A DNA stretch of 64,000 bases from Penelope pileata (Eukaryota; Chordata; Aves; Galliformes; Cracidae). A program made the translations under genes and the position numbers. Positions within the stretch are counted from its first letter, which is position 1, and each line of letters opens with the position of its first letter. Of the stretch, positions 23,531-34,069 are shown piece after piece. Where the stretch lies: assembly GCA_013396635.1 (NCBI GenBank), contig WBMW01005677.1:703879-767878 (forward strand), written 5' to 3'. Below the pieces are notes generated by a model. It saw only the letters and a list, made by a program, of their open reading frames with translations. It was not told where the DNA came from and made no database searches.

Positions 23531-23611
23531 TATATACATATATATAGCGTGTACATATATATATGTATATACCTATATTTGTGCGTGTGTGTGCGTGAGC
23601 GTGCGCGTGTC
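23531..23611 (+). repeat. TA/CA/TG/CG alternating purine-pyrimidine tract
   Basis: Starts with tatatacatatatatag, continues as acatatatatatgtatat (self-complementary) and ends in a gtgcgtgtgtgtgcgtg-type run. Such tracts can form hairpin or Z-DNA. It lies in the NR4A3 3' UTR. Confidence 0.92.
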
Positions 23612-24310
23612 TTTTTATTAACCATTTGTATATAAAATATCTGTCAGATCACAAGCAGAGTTATTTTACAGTTTATTTGCAGTGACTTCTAAGGCAGTAC
23701 TGTTTAGCACTTTGATATTAAAATCTTGCTCATGTTTTGCTAAATTCAAATAATATTTAAAAATATTTAGTTCTGAAAAACTTTATATGCACTGTATTAA
23801 GTCAAAATTTTGTTGGTCATTTTGCTAAGGAAATTTTTGAATGTCAACCTGATGTCACTGTATCTTTTGTTAGCTTTAAGCATTCTAGCTTTTGTCTTTT
23901 TTTAAACTATGCTGTTTATATGGAAATTAAATTATACAATCAAACAGATGCCAAATGAATTGCCTAATTGCTGCAAAGGATAACCCAGATATCGAGTCAC
24001 TGTATGGTTTTCAGATAGTAATCTGGTATTTTATCACTTACTATGTTTGGATGTGCTTTTATGAAAAAATTATTCTTATATCAAGATTTATAGTAGTGTC
24101 AATAGGGAAACAGACTTCTAATCACTATAGTTAATATTTCCGGTTTACCTGCAGATAATATTTGGAAAAGTATTGCTTTTTGTATTGACTTTTAAGCTTA
24201 TGTGCAAACATAATAGCATAATTAAATATCAGAGAAGCTAATGTTTCTTGTAGGTTGCTGTAACAAGCCTGACCAGCAAGACAAATATATTTTGACTGAA
24301 CTTGCTTTTG

Positions 24311-24370
24311 TATATACTAAATATATATATATACATATATATATATATACACACACTCATACACATGTGC
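24311..24370 (+). repeat. (TA)n/(CA)n microsatellite in the NR4A3 3' UTR
   Basis: TA repeats broken by ACA, running into acacacactcatacacatg. Confidence 0.92.
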
Positions 24371-24568
24371 GCATACGAAAACATACAGACGCCGAATCCG
24401 AACGTATGGTGTAAGACACGAGGTCCCTGCAGAAACCACTTCTGCCCAGGGACGGAGCCCGCGAGGTGCTGAGCACCAGCGAAGGGCTCGCGAGCGCTCC
24501 TTGCGAGCGGGCCCCTCGGAGGAGTTTTCAGCACAGTACCGAGAAATGGCTTGTTTGTCGGGCGAGGT

Positions 24569-24577
24569 TTATTTATT
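24569..24577 (+). promoter_or_regulatory. AU-rich element nonamer
   Basis: TTATTTATT on the sense strand matches the UUAUUUA(U/A)(U/A) mRNA-destabilising core. In the 3' UTR of an immediate-early transcription factor it plausibly shortens mRNA half-life; activity is inferred. Confidence 0.5.
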
Positions 24578-25040
24578 CAGTGGGATGTGAGTGGAGGGAG
24601 CAGGTCCAGAGCCCCACGTGAGATTTCGTGTAGCCGGTGTGCTTCAGTCTTCCATGGATAGTCTTAACTGTGATACTCTCCCAACCCCGTCACCTACCGA
24701 ACCGTCCTTCATTTCAACTTGAGTGCACAGACCCATCGTAGAGTGCAGCCAGTGACAGGTCACGATGGTGAAAGGAAGAATTAATGCAGAATAAATCTCC
24801 TACCTTCCTTACAGCTCTCTCAGTGTGAACTTGCCTTCGTCTAGGCAGAATTCAGGAATATATCAGGTGTTAAGGGAGAGTGCCTTGCTTTTGTTTCAAA
24901 CAACAGTGTTTCAAGAGTTTCTTCACTCCGCTAACTGCAGTACTTTCTTCTTTTTCCTTTTTTTTTTCTCTCTCTTTTTGTGGTGTTAACCTGTGGGTTG
25001 AAAGAAATGCTCTTGTACATATACAATGTAAATTAAAATT

Positions 25041-25046
25041 ATTAAA
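25041..25046 (+). terminator. NR4A3: probable NR4A3 poly(A) signal ATTAAA
   Basis: ATTAAA, with a second ATTAAA at 25032, is followed 10-30 bases later by T7 and a GT-rich stretch, the expected downstream element. AATAAA at 24790 is an alternative. Confidence 0.6.
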
Positions 25047-25060
25047 TTGAATAACGTTTT

Positions 25061-28000
25061 TTTCAGAGGCCCCATGTGTGTTGAATAAGTATGCTTAATT
25101 CTGTTAAAATCGGATGTGAATTTTTTATCATTTATAAAACATTAAAAAATTGTCTACTTGAGTCTTAAAAGTGGAAAAATTGGTGAAGCATGCTTAAGAA
25201 CACTGGCAGCTTAATGGCTAGTCCTTAGATTAAAAGAGCTTGTATATAAATACGACGAGACCTGCAGGGCCTGGATACCCAGGCTTGGTTGGATTGTGAC
25301 TGTGGCTGTCGCAGAGGCCATGTTGTAGAGACCTCCCCCTCTCCCCACTGCACTTCTCCATGTCAGCAAAAGGTTGTAATTAACTTGCAGATGATGACAG
25401 CCCCAAGGGAGGGAGGGGATGGCTGCAGCCATCCCGCAGCACGTGTGTCTGGCTAGAAAGAGGACAGAGCCCTGACCCTGTCTCCAGCCCTGCTGAGACC
25501 AGGCTACAGTGGGCACTGGCAGCACTTTCTGTGTGCAGCCAGCTCTCCTCCTTCCCGTGCCCTTGCTTTGCAGGAGGGATGATTTATCCCCTAGCAGGCA
25601 AAACTATTTAACTACAAATTCATTTTTAAGCAGTTCTGAGAGTCACCTGCCCCTGTTCTGGTGTCTCTAAGTGCCTCTGGTGCCTGCAGCACCCCTCCCC
25701 AAGAGCCGGTCTCCTGCAGCCTGCTCAGCTGGAGGTTTCAGCAAGTGACGTGCTGTGCTAGGCTAGTTAGAACATCAAGGAGTTCTGCATAATAGCCCCG
25801 TGAAGTAAAGCATGCAGGTCTGAATTCTAACCCTACAAGACAAAAGCTTATCCTCAATAACTCACATGTATTTCAACCTGTAGTTACTCCAGGGACCATA
25901 AGCTGCGTCCCTAGGCATCAGAGCAAACCTGCGCCCCTATCTAGATCACCTGCCTTATATCCATACATGTGCCTCATGTGCTTTGCTCCTAAACCACGTC
26001 AGTGGCGTGTCCCTGCAAAACGATGCGTTGCCCTGGAAGCGTGGGCTGAGTCAGGAGCTTCACCCAGTAGAGACCATCCTTGACAGGAGGCTCGCCCCAA
26101 GGCACCCCAGAATGAGCAACTGTGATTGATTAGAGGTGAGTCAAATCTCATTCTACAGCTTTCCTACTGGTACTTCTAACATCCGAGTTCATTTGTCCAA
26201 TATACAGAGCTCAAATTTCAGTTGCAATGCGGAGAGAGGGGTTTAATTGTACAACACTAAGCCTGTCTGACAAAAATTGGCAGCTCCCTCTGTGGATGCC
26301 ATGAAACGTGTTGTTTGATTAATTATTTGTATTATAGCAACACCTAGAGGCCACAGCAGAGATCAAGACCCCGTTTGGTAGCTACCCTAATTTGCACCTA
26401 CAGCACCCAGCCAGGGAAGGTCCATCCAAATAGAAAAAGCAGAAAGAAGAGCAGCCCAGGAGAAAAGGAGTATAGACTGCCATGCCCAAAGGCAGGTGGC
26501 ATTTTACTCTCAGAGCTGGGAATAAAAACTTTTGTTTTCTGAACCGGTGGCCAGTAAGTGCTCTTACTCCGATTTCCTTTTCTTTCCCTGGGCAATTTAC
26601 ATTTCCAGGTCAAATGTTAACAAACACGACAAAAAGTATTACAAGACTCAAAATAGCCCGTGTATTCCAGCTGACCTTGTCGGTCTGTGCACATCATGAG
26701 TGGTACCCTGTCATCCATGGGACTTCAAAATCCTGCTCAGTCCAATGTTTGGAAGCTGTGGTACAAGCTAGATGGTATTTGGAAAAGAGCTACTTAGCCG
26801 TTCTTTCTTAAAGTAATGCAGCTGGTCATCAGCAGTATTGCAAGATATGAATTAAAAGATAATTACTAATGGATAAAAAAGATTAACTTTTGAAAATGCC
26901 AAACTATTGACGAAATAATTGAATAAATGTGGAGTCAATTAATCAAATTCCTAACAGTTGATGACATACTTGAGAACTGCATCCCTGACCCACGTTTGCG
27001 AGAATTACAAACACAGCCATTCGCCAAATGCAAGAAAAAGAAACTCCTTTACTCTCTGGAAACACTTGCAGCTTTTTTCTTTTGTTTTCTTTCTTAAGAC
27101 ACTGTAACTTTTATATTCACAATATGGGATGTTTTGTCTGCATTGGGTTACAGAAGAAATCTGAATATGTGAAGTTGTGCCATGGCGGTGAAAATTAGAT
27201 CAGATTCTGACTTGAACTCACAAAAGCAAGGATTTTCCTGAAAAAGAAGCATGGGGTTCCAGCTGTAATTAGATATTATGTATTTCTCAGCATACTTACA
27301 TGTGTATAATGGAACTCTCTAACGTCAAGTACAAGATTCTGAAGTCGTGAAGAGAAAAGATCGTTGGAAATGCCATTTTTTGCATTGTTTAATATTTTGG
27401 ACTGTTTATCAATTTTCCTTAAAAAAACACAGAGCTCTGGGATTGTTTATGTGGAATTTTATCTCAAATAAAAATAAAAAATAAAAAAAGCTACGTGAAA
27501 TGTAAAGCAAAAAATGAGTTTAAGTAGTTAAAATAATAAAATAATACATTTTAAAAAAAAATCTCCCTCCACAATAACTTGCACTGTGGTCTGAGGTTCC
27601 TCCCTGTGATGAAGTACTACAGGAGAATGAAAGTGAGTCAAAGAGATAGTTTGATACCGGGGAATCTTTCAAACCTATCAGAAAGAAAACAGGAATTAAT
27701 TTACGTTTTGTGGGGTCTCATTATTTATCTTGCTGTGTTTTCTAATTAATTGACGATATTGATGTTTACACAGGGATTTGCTCCTTTCCAACTTTGCTTG
27801 ATCCTGTGAAGAAGCCAGAACCTGCATTTGTAGTAGCACATTTATTCCCATGGCAACAGCCAGGGATTTCACAAACACTAATTAGGGCTGGCAACTTGGA
27901 CTGTTTTCAGCACAGTCCCATATAATTTTCCCTCTTTTATCCATTTTTCATTATACCTTACTTGAGTGATTGACTTCCTTAATACTCATACAGTGCTTTC

Positions 28001-28618
28001 CCCACGTCCTCAAGACTGAGTTAATGCCTTACCTAATTTACCACAATCGTTACTCTCTTTGCATCTCTTCCTCGGCACTCACCCAGTTAAGAAATAACTG
28101 CAGTGTCTACGTGCATTTGCACTGAGCTCCAGCTCTTATACTTCAAATTAACCCAACTTTCAGTACAACCAGTTGGTTTCTGTGCCATCATGTGCAAAAG
28201 CAGCAAATAGAGGTACCAGTGTGCAGCTGCATGTTCACACGCAAGCATGCTGCCAGGTCCTTCCAAAGGTAGATGCCAAACCTTGCCTCAAGTGGAGAAC
28301 AAGCCTTCTGTTCACTTAAGTTCTGTGATCATTCAAAGATCACATAAAATCTTTTAATTCAAGCAGATTGTGAGCATTCACAGACATTTGATTTACTATC
28401 TGGAGGATTCTAATCATTATCCGCTTGAGTCAACGCCTTCACTCACTCACAAGCCTTTACCAAACCTTGTGTTGGTAATGAACTTTCGAGCCTCTCTAAA
28501 AGCAAAATGTGTTAATTTACTAACAAAGAAAGAAGACAAATTTATGGTGGTGTCACCAGAGTAAGGGAGGTTTTACCTCATTGGGTATGCCCAGGCTAAG
28601 AAAGACGTGTGTCTGCCA
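25061..28618. other. intergenic, no gene seen
   Basis: Unique-looking sequence downstream of NR4A3. 27412-27560 is A-rich, with an (AAAAT)-like patch at 27465-27488. Open frames here (for example 25211-25525 minus and 26482-26811 plus) show no recognisable domain. Confidence 0.75.
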
Positions 28619-28790
28619 CAGAATCTCGGAACACCCAAGGCTGGAAGGGACGTCTGGAGGCCATTTGGTCCAACCCCTGCTCCAGCAGGGACATCTAAAC
28701 CTGGTGGCCCAGGCCCGTGCCCAGATGGCTTTTGAAGATTTCCAAGAATGGAGACTACACAGCCCCTCTGGGTAACCTGTGCTGCTGCAA
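28619..28790 (-). repeat. CR1 LINE fragment
   Basis: Reverse-complement CR1 3' end: cagaatctcggaacacccaa, then ggctggaagggacgtctgg, catttggtccaacccctgct and later agcccctctgggtaacctgt. About 170 bp, diverged. Confidence 0.92.
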
Positions 28791-30467
28791 CAGTACAACT
28801 GAGCAACAGGACAACAGAGCAACATCGCGATTCCTGTTCTGAGGCCTACTTGAGAATGAGTCCCAACCAGATTTCAAACCACCCTCCCAGCAACAATGAA
28901 ATCCAAATAAAATCAAATGGAGAAAATATTCCACTGTTGCCCTAATCTGGAAAGGAAGACAATAAATAAGACCAGCTAGAGTACACTTAATCCTCCAACC
29001 CACCGTAAACAACTAGAAATGAGGAGGAAAATGGTGGAACCACCTGGAGCCTCCTCATTAGGTTACAGGTGAAGTCATGCTGTTTGTTTCTAACTTGGAA
29101 AGGATTTTTTATATTATTAGTAGAAAACCAGTATTAAAATACTAAATTCTTGGTGTGACCACCACCTTCTTACCCTATATGATGGGGAAGTAAAAAGCTT
29201 CTTAAATAACAGAAAAAAAAAAGCCCCCTATGGTATGAAGGAACAAAGACTCTGTCTTGGCAGTAAATTGCTGCACGTTTTTAGGAGATTTTAAGCAAAA
29301 GCAGGGCAGAATTAGCATATTTGATAAGGATAGCTTATTGAAATAAAGAGTATAATTTGCAAAAAAAGCAAAAAAAAAAGTTTTAGTTTAAATATTCAAG
29401 AAGGAAACTATTGGTAGAAACCTCGTATTCCAACAAACGGCAGGATGAGCTTACACGAACATGTAAAGGCGGCCTTTACTGACAAAACTTTTGCCTCCCA
29501 AGTGCACATTTTGCCTCCTTTTCTTGGAGGAAAGACTGAACTACGTCAGCTTGCACTCCCTGCTGCCACTCACTGAAAGGCTCAGTTTTACAACATAGCA
29601 CTCACACTCTAGAGAAATTTGAACCCGGAGCCCTCCAGCTTTCAGGATTTTATTTTCATGGCTTCATTTTGTTCCCTGTACTCTTAATTTCAAAAAGCGT
29701 CATCAAACTCATGGCAGGGTTCTTCATAACTTTTGCGAACTGGGCCACAGTCAAGAATTTCCACCCCGAGTAGTTTTATTGCAGGAAGCTTCCCGCCTGC
29801 AATACAGGGCTCTGCGATAGTCAGCACACACATCTGCTTTTCATCTCGTTTTGAAAGGAAAGTCCCGTGCATTGCTGGCCCTTTGAAATTAAGGACTTGA
29901 GGAACAAATGTAAGTGGTGAAAATAAAATTCCAAGGCTGGAGGACTCTGGGTTCAAGTTTTACAGAGCTACTGATGCCGTCTTAAACTGATCTCTTGAGG
30001 GAAGAGCAAGGGAAAGCATTTCCAGCAGCTGGGCAAGCTGATGCAATACGGCCTTTTGGAGAGAGCCAGGATCCACTGCACACAGAATCCCATCCTCTTT
30101 AGACAGAAGTGAAAGCTGTCCAGACAGCTTTAAATGACTTTTTAAAGGAAGTTATCGAGGACAGCTGAGCCTGAGATATTAAAAAGGCAGGTGTCATGAG
30201 CTAAAATGAAGTCTTCAAATTCTTACAAAACGTGAGGTTTTGGAAAGAAAGCTCGTTCTACTCCATGCCTCCAAAGCAGCATCTCATCCCATGAGATGGA
30301 GTTGTTAATTCCGAACATAACACGACGAGAGTCACACTGCTGGTTTCTTACAGACAACAACAATTGAGGAAATCCAATAGACATGTTTGGAAATGCTATT
30401 CGGTGTGAGCATTGCCCAGTTTGCTGTTGTGCATTATGATTCCAACTCAAGCAAAACATGACGCCTG
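28791..30467. other. intergenic, no gene seen
   Basis: AT-rich single-copy sequence with A-runs near 29211 and 29370. No domain, RNA gene or repeat family recognised. Confidence 0.7.
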
Positions 30468-30919
30468 CAGTGCCTGCTCTTCCTATGAAGACAGGCTGAG
30501 GAAGGCTGGGCCTGTTCAGCCTGGAGAAGAGAAGGCTCTCAATGAGGAGACCTCATTGCAGCCTGCCAGTACTTGAGGGGAGCTTATAAGTGGGAGGAGG
30601 ACTGACTTTTTACATGGTCTGATACTGGTAGGACAAGCGGAAATGGCTTTAAACTAAAAGAGGGGAGGTTTAGGTTAGATGCTAGGAAGAAATTCTTTAC
30701 TTAGAGGGAGGTAAGGCGCTGGCCCAGCTGCCCAGAGAGCTATGGGTGCCCCACCCCTGGAGGCGCTCAAGGCCAGGTTGGATGGGCCCTGGCAGCCTGA
30801 GCTGGTGGGGGGCACTGCCCACGGCAGAGGGTGGGGCTGAGGGAGCTTTCCACCTTGGGTTGGAAGTCCCTTCTAACCCAAACCACTCTATGACTCTATG
30901 ACACTGTGATTCTATGACT
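30468..30919 (+). repeat. CR1 LINE 3' end, about 450 bp
   Basis: Forward-oriented CR1: tatgaagacaggctgaggaa, gttcagcctggagaagagaa, later agctgcccagagagc, and the terminal ttggaagtcccttctaaccc followed by octamer-like repeats (tctatgactctatgac, tgattctatgac). It is 5'-truncated and ends with the expected CR1 tail, so the right boundary is good. Confidence 0.95.
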
Positions 30920-33629
30920 CCACACCATTCAGGCTGCAGCTTCACAAGCATTCCTACCTAGCCTAAGGCAAATCTTCTGCCAGGAGCAGTCACCCTGTGA
31001 GCATCTGCTGCTTCCCACCATGATGCCTCCCTGCCTCAGGCCAGCAGCAGTGACTGCGGGGATGGGAGGTGAAGCAAAGCAGGAACCTGGTTTGGTTTAA
31101 CACTAACCCGTTCTTCCCTCTCTCTCCTTACTGATTTGCAATGCTTTTCATACAGACTAATCTTTCCCATTTGCTGTCAGGATAATTTTTACATCTGCTG
31201 AGCACCCCTGATGCCAAATGGGAGCAAAAGAGCAGCGGGTACTCCTCTGAGCATTACTGCCATGCACCATCTGCATAGGAGTAGCCTGCAGATCTCCCTG
31301 CGGAAATAAGGGGCCTGTTGTGCCAAGTCCTCTTCACACACGTAACTGGAGACACCCCCTGCTCCGAAGGCATTTAAAATTAATGAAGCAACACAAAGGA
31401 AAACAGTGTGATAATTGCTGTATGGAGAGAACGTCTGTGCACAGAGGTATTTAGCAATTTGCTGTCACATGGGAACTCTGGAAAAGTGAAGAAGTGAATT
31501 CGGATCCCACCATACTAGCGTGTTCCTTTAAAAATAAATATCCTTCCTCTCTTATGTCATGAGTCAGCACACTTTTCCAAAATGGTGCACTCAGCCTAAC
31601 TGTTGTCAGATTGCTTGGGGAGACTCTAACCTGACATATTTAGCGCATCCTTCCCACAGCTCTCACAGAAGCACACCGGTGTCAGCTCTGATCAGACTCA
31701 ACCAGGGCTGCAAAACCTGTCAGGTTTGTAGGTCTAAGATGGTCTAAAAAGTAATTCCTCCAAAAGCTACTGCCCATTCTGCACTTGGAGGCAGACACAC
31801 GCGGCTGCAATGGGCAGCATTTCTAGCAGGCTGCCCTACAGTAACAGCCTAGATGTTAGTATAAAGCAAAGGATGCTTCGGTAACTGCATCGCAATTGCA
31901 ATCTGCACAGGTGGCAAAAAAAAAAAAAAAAGGAACTAGATCATACAAGAGCTTTTGTTTTCAGTACTATTAGAAGAGTGATTCATATGACAGGACCATT
32001 TAGAAGACTGTAATGCCATGAGGATAAAATGGGGAGGGCAAAACATTTTTTAATCAAAGTCTATACATGGTAAGAAAGCTGCAGACAGTTCGCAATGACC
32101 AAGGGGTTAAATTTTGTGGGTTACAACCATGTATGGACTATTGTGCTAGTTCCAGGTGAGGGTCCATCTATCCCAGTGTGCTGCCTGCCAGCAGCTAGGA
32201 GAAACTGGGAATGCTGTCTCCCTGGTAAGAAGACGCTTACCAGACATCTCCAAACCTTTCTGATTGTGCAACCCATCAGTGTGAAAACCTTTTGAAAATG
32301 CACTCCCACTACATGTATTATTTCCATTTACTTATAAACCATACCCGTGTACTGATGAAGTTCTGTTATTTTCTTCCCACACCCTCACGGATCATTTTCT
32401 GCACCCCCTGGGGTGCGCACACCCTGCTTTGGAGACCCCTGCTAGAGAGGATGGCACCCCACTTTTATAGCATTTCTAGAAACAGCAAACAATACTTTTT
32501 ATTGCAGACATGTTAGTCACTGGACCTCATTCCAACGGTGCGGACCTGCCTTATTTGGCTACCAGCAGTCACGACCCACTTGCGTTTACCTCACGCACAC
32601 TGAGTGTGATACCAGTCAGAAACAGAAAGGGACAATTTGTCCAAGCACAAAAAACCCTGTTGCCGTAACAAGCCAGGAACATCAGTTTAATGTGGGAAAT
32701 ATTAATAGGAACTGGAAATTGTTCAAGAACATTCTACGGGGTATCAAAAAAAAAAAAAAAAGTGCCACAAATCTACAAGTAGAAAAGAATTCATGCTGGG
32801 GAAGAAAGAACTCGTGAAATACACAAGATGCAGAAATGCGAGTCAAACGCTAGCAATCAAAATACAAAGAATGCAAAGAAGGACAATGGCAGTAAACTGC
32901 AAATGTAAAAAACATACTCTGCTGAAAACAGCAATATAAGAAAAGAACAATGAGCATCACAGTTAGAAGGAACATACGAGAGACACATTACAGCAAAAAA
33001 ATTCTACACCAAATATTACTACAAACAGGTATCATAATTTTGAATAAAGGCTCAAAAAAGAGAGATGTGTTATTACTACCTCTTTTCCAATTTCAGAATG
33101 AAGGAGAAGGACAATCTTGCCCAACAAAATGCTGTAGATGGAACAGAAATCCTGGCATCAAGATAAAGAAAAGTATGATGCAGAATTGGTTGCAATTACA
33201 CATTTACAAATCAAGAAGCTTAGTGGGAAATAAGCATCATGGAAAAGAGAAAAAATCTCTAAGAACTCTGAATTTCCAACGTACTCCAAGTATTAAAAAA
33301 GAATAAAGAGATGATCCAGGAAAATATAGACTTATTAGTCAGATGCTGAATCTGGACACAGCATGAGTGGTTTGACTTAGGAGCCAGCCAGCACAGAACT
33401 GAATGCTTCAGGAGCAATTAATAATAACCAGTAAGATTTCAGGAAGCACAGGTTTTGTAAAACAAACTTTCTTCATTTTATTTTCTCCAATTTTCCTTTT
33501 GTTCACAGCTATTGCTCTCGTTGACAAAGACAACTGTGTTCATACAATATACTCACAGGCCTTTGTCTTCACACCATTTGACCACACATTTTGACCTTCA
33601 CATTATATAGAACTAAAATGATATAACTT
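30920..33629. other. intergenic, A-runs and a possible ancient LINE relic
   Basis: A16 runs lie at 31916-31931 and 32746-32761. 33060-33490 has a faint LINE-like look: gatccaggaaaatatagac at 33313 reads DPGKYR, and ggaagcacaggttttgtaaa follows about 130 bp later. The match is too weak to name a family. No gene is supported. Confidence 0.6.
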
Positions 33630-34010
33630 CAGAATTACAGAATCACAGAATCACAGAATTGCAGGGGTTGGAAGGGACCTCGAGAGATCATCGAGTCCAA
33701 CCCCCCTGCCAGAGCAGGTTCCCTACAGCAGGTTGCNCTGACCAGGGCAGAGTAGAGGGGGAGGATCACCTCCCTCGCCCTGCTGGCAATGCACTTTTTA
33801 ATGCACCCCAGGATCCCGTTGGCCTTCTTGGCCACCAGGGCACACTGCTGGCTCATGGCCAATCTGTTGTCCACCAGGACCCCCAGGTCCCTCTCCTCAG
33901 AGCTCCTCTCCAGCAGGTCATCCCCCAGCCTGTACTGGTGCATGCGGTTATTCCTCCCCAGGTGCAAGACTCTACACTTGCTTTTGTTGAACCTCATCAG
34001 GTTCCTCTCT
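33630..34010 (-). repeat. CR1 LINE with reverse-transcriptase-end coding remnant and internal deletion
   Basis: The left end shows three octamer tails (agaattacagaatcacagaa) and ggggttggaagggacctcg. The right part, translated on the minus strand, gives the end of CR1 ORF2 (KSKCRVLHLGRNN, DLGVLVDNRLAMSQQCALV, ANGILGCIKKCIASRAREVI). The sequence jumps from the 3' UTR part (ending ccctacagcaggttgc) to ORF2 (accagggcagagtagag) at a single N at 33737. The intervening CR1 sequence, probably several hundred bp, is absent. The frame upstream of the N is intact over about 85 codons, suggesting a fairly young copy. Confidence 0.95.
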
Positions 34011-34069
34011 GTATTTTAGTGAGTGATTAACTTGAGAATTAGTTCCTATCTGTACTTTATTGAGTGATT
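34001..34069 (+). repeat. imperfect direct repeat at the CR1 5' truncation point
   Basis: 28 bp at 34001-34028 recur at 34042-34069 with three mismatches (core tgagtgatt in both), an offset of 41 bp. The first copy straddles the CR1/unique junction. Confidence 0.75.

Larger units (their letters stand above)
22342..25060 (+). other. NR4A3: NR4A3 3' UTR
   Basis: The AT-rich stretch after the stop fits the long 3' UTR of an immediate-early gene. It contains the AU-rich nonamer TTATTTATT at 24569-24577, the heptamer TATTTAT at 23436-23442, a T20 plus TG run (22533-22575) and two TA/TG runs. Possible poly(A) signals are AATAAA at 22980-22985 and 24790-24795, and ATTAAA at 25032 and 25041. The last pair precedes a T-run and a GT-rich stretch (catgtgtgttg), so I place the main 3' end near 25060. 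The exact end is inferred. Confidence 0.75.

Noticed and set aside
32950..33306. 118-codon Lys-rich frame
   Set aside because: A-rich composition explains the lysines. No family recognised; it partly overlaps a possible LINE relic.
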